DNA from: Hemileia vastatrix
Lineage: Eukaryota > Basidiomycota > Pucciniomycetes > Pucciniales > Zaghouaniaceae
Direction of reading: 5' to 3'
Assembly: GCA_030280995.1 (NCBI GenBank)
Contig: JASXTE010000014.1
Span: forward strand, 21,923,650 to 21,987,649
Length of the DNA stretch: 64,000 nucleotides
Below the pieces are notes generated by a model, which worked only from the letters and a program-made list of their open reading frames with translations, was not told where the DNA came from and made no database searches. A program made the translations under genes and the position numbers. Of the stretch, positions 57,592-64,000 are shown piece after piece. The first letter of the stretch is position 1; every line of letters begins with the position of its first letter.

Positions 57592-59219
57592 TGTTGTGTA
57601 TATGGATGAGGATAGTGAAATAGTGTGAGATAGTAGAGATTTGGTGAATGGTGTATATTTTGGAGTTTTATAAAATTCAGTTAAAGAAAGGTTGGGTGTT
57701 TATAGAAAATTGGTTAAAAGGAGGTTGGAAAAAGGTTATTATGATGATTCTGAAAAGGGTAAAAAAGAGAAAGCAGAAAATGTTGTTTCTGAAATTTTGG
57801 AAGGCTCAAAGATGGATCTTTCAAAAATCTTCTATGATAAAAATAAAAGTCAAGATTTTAAGTTATTGGCTCATTCATGTGCAGGTGATCTAGAAGATAG
57901 GGAATTTCCCATAGATATAATATAGATATATTTTCAAGATGATTTCTGGGGACAGACTAGATTTTTTTATAAAATGGTTAAATATTTATTAACGTTAGAA
58001 AAGCTGTAAAAAAAGTGATAATGATTAATGGGTGGCTATCAAAAGGAAGTCATTGGCATTTTATCTCTCCAGAAGAAGATTAATGAGGAGGAGGTATCCA
58101 AATCCTCATGTGGTTATTACTCAAATGAAAGGGTAAGAATTGTTTATTAAATCACTGCATGAAGGTCTCAGGCATAGAGGAGTTGGTGAAACTTATAGAG
58201 AAATTTATGATATATTTTGGTGGCCTGGTATGAATATTAATGTTAAAGAATGGGTTCAGTCATGTGAAGAATGTCAAAGGAGAAGTTATTTAAGGCCAAA
58301 ATAACCTGGACATGCAACCAGTGAAAACACTCTTTTTGGTAGGGTTGGTTTGGATCCTGTTCATATTAAAGAGGGGAGATATATATATTTGATTGTAGCC
58401 AGAGATGATTTATATGGCTTGGTAGAGGAAGAACCTCTTATTAATTTGAGTTCCAGGAATGTGGAAGATTTTTTGATGAAAAATTGAGTATATAGATATG
58501 GAGTGATGAAGTTGGTGACTGTTGATGGAGGTCCTGAATTTGGGACAGAATTTAGAGAGGCTATATCAAAAGTTAGATCAAAGGCTAGGGTAATGTCCCC
58601 ATATTATCCCAAAGCTGAAGAAATGGTAGAAAGAGGGCATCAAGTTATTAAGGATTTTTTAGTTAAAATGTGTGGATCAACTGCTGAATAGTGGAGGCAC
58701 TATATACCATTAGTTTTATTTGCTGACAGAATCACTGCCAAAAGGACAACTGGATATTCACAAAACAAACTTTTTTTTGGACAAAAAGCAGTTTTACCAG
58801 TTGATTTAGGGGATGAATCATATTTTGGAAAAGATTGGGACATGGTCAAAGCTACTAAAAAATTATTATGTCCAAGAATGGTTCAATTAGAGAAGAAAGA
58901 AGAAACTCTAGAAAAGGCATATTCAAAAATGATGAATATTAGGAATAAGTCAGTTAGATCTTGGGATAAGAGGTTGGCTCATAGGTTAAGGAATACTTTG
59001 AAAACTGGAGATATGGTCTTGGTGTATAATGAGAGTTTGGAAATTCAATGTGGAAGAATGTTTTCAGATAGGTTGAACACACCATACCAAGTTAGAGAAA
59101 AGGCATCTGGGAGTTCATATCTGTTAGAAGAGTTGGATGGAGTTGTTTTGAAAAAGAGGGTAGCTTCTGATCAGGTCAAGCAGTTCTATCCTAGGGGTAA
59201 AAGGTGTGCTGAATTATGA
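57592..59219 (+). pseudogene. Gypsy B integrase part (3' part)
   Basis: Continues the 52,967 frame. GHRGVGETYREI..IFWWPGM and SCEECQRRS at about 58,160-58,290 form the integrase zinc-binding region (H...H, C-x2-C). The DDE core includes DGGPEFGTEF (58,523) and VERGHQ (58,630), with ITAKRTTGYS and LFFGQKAVLP after a TAG at about 58,690. The C-terminal part (58,842-59,219) contains KTGDMVLVYNE and PYQVREK....YLLEELDG, like the beta-barrel tail of gypsy integrases, and ends KRCAEL. Stops occur at several Gln-like positions. Confidence 0.88.
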
Positions 59220-59756
59220 ATCCAAAATGAGGATAAAATACCTACCATCATTAAGAGGATTTCCTCAAAAATTAGGATAAACTACTTTATAATTGTTTAA
59301 AGAAGATTTACTCTGCAAGAGAATATAAACTAAAAACTATCATTAAAATTAAAAATCATTAAATTCAAATGTTTCAAATTTTATGGTGAAGAATTGTGTT
59401 GGATTTTATTTATTTTTGGTAGAAGTGTTAACAGGGAAACCTTCTAAATTTAATATTGGCAAGTTTGGGGGTAATTGATGGGCTGGCTGTTATATACACA
59501 ATTACCCAACAATGTTTGTTACCATAGTTTTCCTGTTTTTGTTGAATCCTGTATTTGTTTTTGTTATATAAGAGGTCCACTAAGACTATAAACTGGAACA
59601 AAGCAACATCAAATGATTAAGCTTATTCAAATCCAGATTCACGGATTTATTTTTATGTTTTATTTTTGATTTATGAATATTTTTTTTGAATTTTTTTATG
59701 TTAAAATTTTATTTTATTTTCATTTTAAATATATTATAAATAAATTTTTCAGAGAT
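59220..59756 (+). repeat. 3' end of gypsy B with likely LTR start
   Basis: AAGTTTGGGGGTAAT then TGATGGGCTGGCTGTT at 59,476 has the form of polypurine tract plus LTR start. TTATATAAGAGG at about 59,565 is a TATA-like box. With no 5' LTR to compare, the LTR end could not be fixed; candidates are near 59,612 (CATCA) and 59,815 (GATCA). Confidence 0.5.
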
Positions 59757-59818
59757 AATGATCACTGGTGGTCTCCAATCATTCTTACAGATTGGAGAGA
59801 GCCCACCCCGTGATCATT
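59757..59818. repeat. Strong stem-loop
   Basis: AATGATCAC (59,757) pairs with GTGATCATT (59,810-59,818) and TCTCCAATC (59,772) with GATTGGAGA (59,790-59,798). Further G-C pairing lies between the arms (TGGTGG against CCCACC). The loop is 9 bases. Confidence 0.7.
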
Positions 59819-60159
59819 TCTATTTTTTTTAATTATGTTTTCAAATTTTTCAAAAACCATTTATGTTTATTTTTAATTTCATTTCTTGTATATCCCACAT
59901 CAAGGTTCACTTGGATGTGGGTATGATGTCAGGCATACAGCTAATCAAATGGCTGGGGGCATCTTTTAAATATATTTAATATTATTTTTTCAATTTTAAG
60001 ACATTTCTTTATATATAAATTTTTAATTACAAATTTCATAATAATAAGACAAAATAGTAAAATAATAAAATAAGTAATATGTTGTATTTTAGGGTTTTAT
60101 ATATATAGTTTTTTTTAGTTTCTTTAAAATTTCTAGCTTGAGCCTGAAGAATTAAGAAT
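59819..60159. other. AT-rich spacer with a small hairpin
   Basis: CCCACATC (59,894-59,901) and GATGTGGG (59,914-59,921) form an 8-bp hairpin. TGTCAGGC at about 59,927 has LTR-end form for a minus-strand element (GCCTGACA), but no partner was identified. Confidence 0.4.
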
Positions 60160-61301
60160 TTAATCTTTTGATGAAGATGGCTCAGTTAAGGTTTCAGGAG
60201 AGGCTCTTTTAAATCTTTCAATCTCATCAGATTGATGAGGTTGTTTATGAACAAGAAAAGTGGCCAATTTAAATTGACATTTCAAAACTTGCTCTCTGGA
60301 AAATACTTCTGCACAATCTTTTGGTGAATAATATTTGTAATGGGCCAAGTTAATGTTGAAAATAGAAGATAGTTGTTGAGCAACCTCATTAAATTTCACC
60401 ATAGTTGAAGTGGGTTCTGGATCAGGGATAAAATAAGCAGATAGAGAATAACAGGATCCAGAAGAATCAAGATCTGGTAATCAATAAAAAATAAAGAGAA
60501 AGATTTATAAGAAGAATTAAAATATTAATTGCTTACTAAAGTCAACTGTGTAAATCTCATAATTTAATGGAAGGCTTGGTAGAAATTTTTCTTCAAGAAG
60601 GGAAGAGTATGGATTTTTAATGTTGTGATATGAAGGTGGTTTTAGGAAAGTTAGGATGTATCTGGAAAGAGCAGGGATTGGAGATCTATTAACAGTTAGA
60701 ATCTTTCTTTTCTTACAGAAAATTATTGGTGGACTAGAAGATCTAGGTCTTTTTGATGAAGAAGAAGGACAATGAGGGCTGCTAAACTTAGATTGAGGAG
60801 GAATATGCTCTGTTATAGGAGAAGGAAAAACATCCATAAATTATTTAGGAGGATTCAACATCACTTTTGGAGCAGTAGGAGTTCTAGGGATGACTGAAGA
60901 GAGTCTTGATTGGAGAGAAGGAGAAGCATAAAGAGCAGAAGGAGGTGGACCTAGTGATTCATAGTCAGGAGGAATATTTAAAAAGGCTTATGTTGGGAAA
61001 GAGTAGGAGTATTAGAGGTTTATGATTTTGGAGAAGGAGTATAAGGCTTTCAATTGGAGGCAAAGCTAGTAGCAGGAATGAGGAATGAGCCATATTTAAG
61101 GCCAGAGAATTTTCTCTTCTTCTCAAAGCAGTTGAAACAAGCCCCATTGTACGTATATCTTTTCTGGTTATAGGTGAAGGTGCACTCTTTATGGATAAAG
61201 GAGCAGTAATCACAGGCTTGGTCACTAGAAGAAGTAAAGTTTGAAAGATTCATCTTGAAAATTTGAAAATTAGGATGGAAAGGATAACCTGGATAAGACA
61301 A
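60160..61301 (-). pseudogene. Zn2Cys6-like protein gene, spliced, decayed
   Basis: The minus-strand start is at 61,301 (MSYPGYPFHP) or MNLSNFTS a little inside. CDYCSFIHKEC, 14 residues, then CFNCFEKKRKFS matches the Zn(II)2Cys6 pattern C-x2-C-x6-C-x14-C-x2-C-x6-C, except that the last Cys is Ser. A Pro/Ser-rich middle follows (YESLGPPPSALYASPSLQ, SPITEHIPPQSKF). An in-frame intron at about 60,538-60,477 (GTAAGC...CCAG) joins YTVDF to LDSSGSC. The end is VAQQLSSIFNINLAHYKYYSPKDCAEVFSREQ and PETLTEPSSSKD, with TAA at about 60,160. A TGA, two or three TAA and one frame shift break it. Such clusters bind DNA in fungal regulators; here a mobile-element gene is likelier. Confidence 0.6.
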
Positions 61302-62289
61302 TAGGAAAGGGAGAAAAATGTGGTGAGAATGGGCTCAAGAATAGTAGTAGGCATTTTTAATCAACACAATCTTTGGTCCACAATGACCTAAAACTGGAAA
61401 TGAACTATAGGATTTGGTCCTCTAAGACCTTAAACTGGAAATAACATTAAAATGTCAATCATTGGTCCCCTACAACCTTAAACTGGAAAATTACTTTCAC
61501 TTTGGTTGACCAAGACTATAGACTGAAAATTGATTAAAAGTTTGAAATTTAAGGATATCAGGATGGAATGTTAGTCAAATGGGATATACAATTCAGTCAT
61601 TTTTAATTCATCAATGTTTCATCAGTACTCAAACTGGTACTCACTTATTTGGACAATTCAGTCATTAATGAAAACAGTGCAACCATCTAGAGGAAATGAA
61701 GATATCATCAAATGGAGCTATTTAGGATTAAATAAGGATGGAGATTTTAAATTTTATTAATAAATATTGTAAAATTCAAAGATATATGTGCAAAGAATGT
61801 CTGGAAAATTATGATTTATGATATAAATTAGGAGCGAGTTTTAAAGGGTTGGAAAAGTATTTGAATGTTGTGATGCTGAATCATAGAAGAAGGATAGTAT
61901 TTAGATTTAGTGGGTCTCTTTGGTAGACTATTTAGGAGGAAGCTTGGAGGACCTTATGGCAAGAATAGAATCATAGTATTTGGCTCAGGGGGAAGCCCAA
62001 TGGGAATGGAATCAAAAGAATTTGGCTCATTAGGGAGTCCCACTCTCTCATGCTGTGAAGAAAAATGAAGACTGGTAGAGGAGAGTCTGAAAGGATTCAA
62101 AACTTTCTCTCAGTAGTGGAATAATCATAAGGAAAATAAAGTTTATAAAAATTTTTATTACAAAATATGATCATTAAATTATGTTTAAAAAAGAACTAAA
62201 ATTAACCAGATAATAACATTTATTAGAACCAAAAAGATTCAAAGTAATAAAATTTTAAAGAAGAGAGGACAATCAAAATAAATAATCTC
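61302..62289. other. Repeat sequence shared with 16.4-16.8 kb
   Basis: 61,930-62,130 (CTTGGAGGACCTTATGGCAAGAAT, GACTGGTAGAGGAGAGTCTG, CTCTCAGTAGTGGAATAATCAT) matches 16,610-16,760 in the same orientation and order. 61,370-61,500 has short direct repeats (GGTCCTCTAAGACCTTAAACTGGAA / GGTCCCCTACAACCTTAAACTGGAA). No gene is seen. Confidence 0.5.
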
Positions 62290-62953
62290 TTCAGAATATT
62301 TCAAAATCATTACAAAGCTTTGCATCAAAATTATACTGTTCATTGAATCTTCTGTATTATTAGCAGGAGTTTCCTGAAATTAAGTTAAAAATTCACACTT
62401 CATATCATCACAAAAATTAAGAAAGAGATATATATGAAACTTAGGATAATTATTAATGTAATCATTCTGAAACTGACCAATGTCATCTGTATTGGTGATT
62501 TCAATAGCTTAGGAGCTGGAAGAGATAGTAGTTGGATTTGGAATAAGTAGGAGAATTATTAAATTAAAGTTAAAAGACTAACTTTTTGAGCAAGGAAGTA
62601 ATTTTTCAGAAAAACTGAAAGGAGAAAGTTGAATAATAGGATTAGGATCTTAAGATGGAAGTGGAAGCTCAGGATTGGTATTTTTAGAAGAAGAAGCTGT
62701 TTTTGGCCTTTATATTACGAAAGAATGTGAGAATTTTTTATAATCTCATTTTAGGAATAGTAGGATCAGGAAGAGTGGCTGGTCCAGTATAGACGTTAGT
62801 TCTGGAAGGAATAATTGGATGGTTAAACTTGATCTTCTTGAGCCTGTAAATGTCACAGGAAGCTCTTACAGGAAGACAAGGGTTAGAAATCAATCAAGGA
62901 ACCTGGTATTTGGCACAAATTTTACATGGGAAATCAAGGTCTCTTGATGACAT
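62290..62953 (-). pseudogene. Cys-rich repeat-family protein, copy 2
   Basis: Starts MSSRDLDFPCKICAKYQVP. Then comes CDIYRLKKIKF where copy 1 (17 kb) has CDLCRLNKVEC, so the C-x2-C-x6-C cluster has lost two Cys here. PSRTNVYTGPATLPDPTIP, NTNPELPLPS and FHIYLFLNFCDDMKCEFLT follow in the same order as in copy 1. A TAA after PELPLPS stands exactly where copy 1 has CAA. Other stops and a frame shift follow. Confidence 0.6.
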
Positions 62954-64000
62954 ATTGATGATGATATTGATTTAAAAATATAAAAGGTAGAAATATTCAG
63001 GACTATTTAAGGCAATTGGTTAAAGAAGATGAATATGTTTTCTATCAATCATTCAAATGTAAAGAATGGGGTCATTCTTCATTGGAGGGAAGATGTGGAT
63101 GTCTAAAGCTTAGTAGGGCACTCAAGTTTTTATTAAAGATTTTTGGGTAATGGTTACTGAGATTTGAAATGCCAATCTAATTTTAAAAATGGTTTTATTA
63201 AATAAATTGAGTGTTAAAAGTGGTTTAAAGAGGGTTAACTTTACAGTTCAAGATTTAACAAATAATTACCAGAAGGAAATGTAAGTATAATCTTAAAAGT
63301 GTATGGAAATGATTGTCAGGAGTTTTAAGAACCTTTAGCAATTTTTGTGGAATTTTCACTATTTTTTCTGCTATTTTCAATAATTTTATAAATGATTTTT
63401 GGATATTTTTGATTTTTAATAAGTTTCTTAAGTATGATAATTATTTACTAGGTGAATAGGGCTGTGCAGGCTACAAAAAAAAAGAATGGATTATTAAGAA
63501 AAATTAGCTCTATCATCTGTAATTTTTCTAGATTTTTATTAATATTTTAAAGGTTCTAATTCATTCAGCAAGTCAGTACCAGCTCCATACAAGCTCCAGT
63601 GATCTCTGGATGAGCTCTGGAATGCTCCAGTTAGGTAAAGTAGGGCACATGACATACTATGCATATAAAGCTGGTAGACTTGTAATTAGACATCATCTAA
63701 CAACTTGTATCTTAAAAAAAGTCATCAAAAAAACTTATTCAACCTAATAACCCACAGAAACAATGCATATACAAAAATCATTTATTATTTTCATAACAAA
63801 TTATAAATTTTAATACCCTTATAAATATAACACTTTTACATAAAATTTTATTAAATTCACTCATCATCATAAATATTAACTTATAGGGTACCATTATAAA
63901 GGTCTCATCATCAGGGACTGGATTTTAAAAACTAAATCATAAAAATAAAAGCTTCATGAAAATATATTTTTCAATCATTTAGATAACTTTTCTAACTACA
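62954..64000 (+). repeat. Third copy of the 910-bp repeat, running off the window
   Basis: TTCATTGGAGGGA (63,081) equals 17,691. The blocks GAATAGGGCT.TG.A.GCTA (63,452), AGCTCCAT.CAAGCTC..GGATGAGCTC (63,580-63,625), ATAGGGTACCATTA.AA (63,884) and CAATCATTTAGATAACTTTTC at the end follow the order of 17,820-18,560 and 18,735-19,510. Confidence 0.6.

Overview
The window looks like an AT-rich, repeat-saturated piece of a large fungal genome. A rust fungus (Pucciniales) is my best guess. The reasons are short introns (57-87 bp), chromodomain Ty3/gypsy elements, a basidiomycete-style second gypsy family, PIF/Harbinger elements with a trihelix-like companion gene, a NAM-like companion gene, and Zn2Cys6-like repeat-family proteins. 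The genus is inference only. I find no rRNA, convincing tRNA gene, CRISPR or bacterial signal. Only one gene looks intact: a two-exon gene of unknown function at 35,326-36,471, lying in a less decayed, CpG-containing island.

Layout. 1-2,543: 5' part of a minus-strand gypsy element (C) that runs off the left edge. It is inserted in a CACTA-like DNA element, whose visible remainder is 2,544-13,711. That element also carries a 5.4-kb PIF/Harbinger element (4,075-9,480) and a solo LTR (11,900-13,387). 13.7-25.1 kb: decayed repeats, a Cys-rich repeat-family pseudogene (minus, about 17 kb), about 910-bp tandem repeats (17.8-19.5 kb), a plus-strand copia remnant (21.1-22.7 kb) with LTR-like sequence, and tRNA-like repeats. 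24.8-34.2 kb: a NAM-like gene (minus strand) split by the best-preserved element, chromovirus A (25,147-33,625; LTRs of 810 and 813 bp; target duplication TTATT). 34.2-38.1 kb: the orphan gene and its flanks. 38.15-45.79 kb: a second CACTA-like family enclosing a GGA array and a minus-strand copia element (40,102-45,462), whose 5' LTR holds a 272-bp CACTA MITE (45,034-45,305). 45.9-46.65 kb: a (TAAAAA)n array. 46.8-49.4 kb: the left half of a second Harbinger copy. 49.4-59.5 kb or beyond: gypsy B (plus), cut in pol by a 4,624-bp non-autonomous CACTA element (52,968-57,591). That element is the inverted paralogue of the one at the left end. 60-64 kb: minus-strand Zn2Cys6-like genes and a further copy of the 910-bp repeat.

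How it works together. Insertions into insertions give a readable history, because three of them have an empty-site check inside the window. Removing the 52,968 element reopens the gypsy B frame. Removing chromovirus A rejoins the NAM-like frame. The MITE target is intact in the partner copia LTR. Most broken reading frames are broken by TAA or TAG where CAA or CAG would fit, a CpA-to-TpA pattern like repeat-induced point mutation. The most interesting signals are the palindrome-capped ends shared by two CACTA-like families, a canonical -1 slippery heptamer at the end of the first ORF of chromovirus A, and a copia primer-binding site matching the initiator-tRNA anticodon stem-loop.
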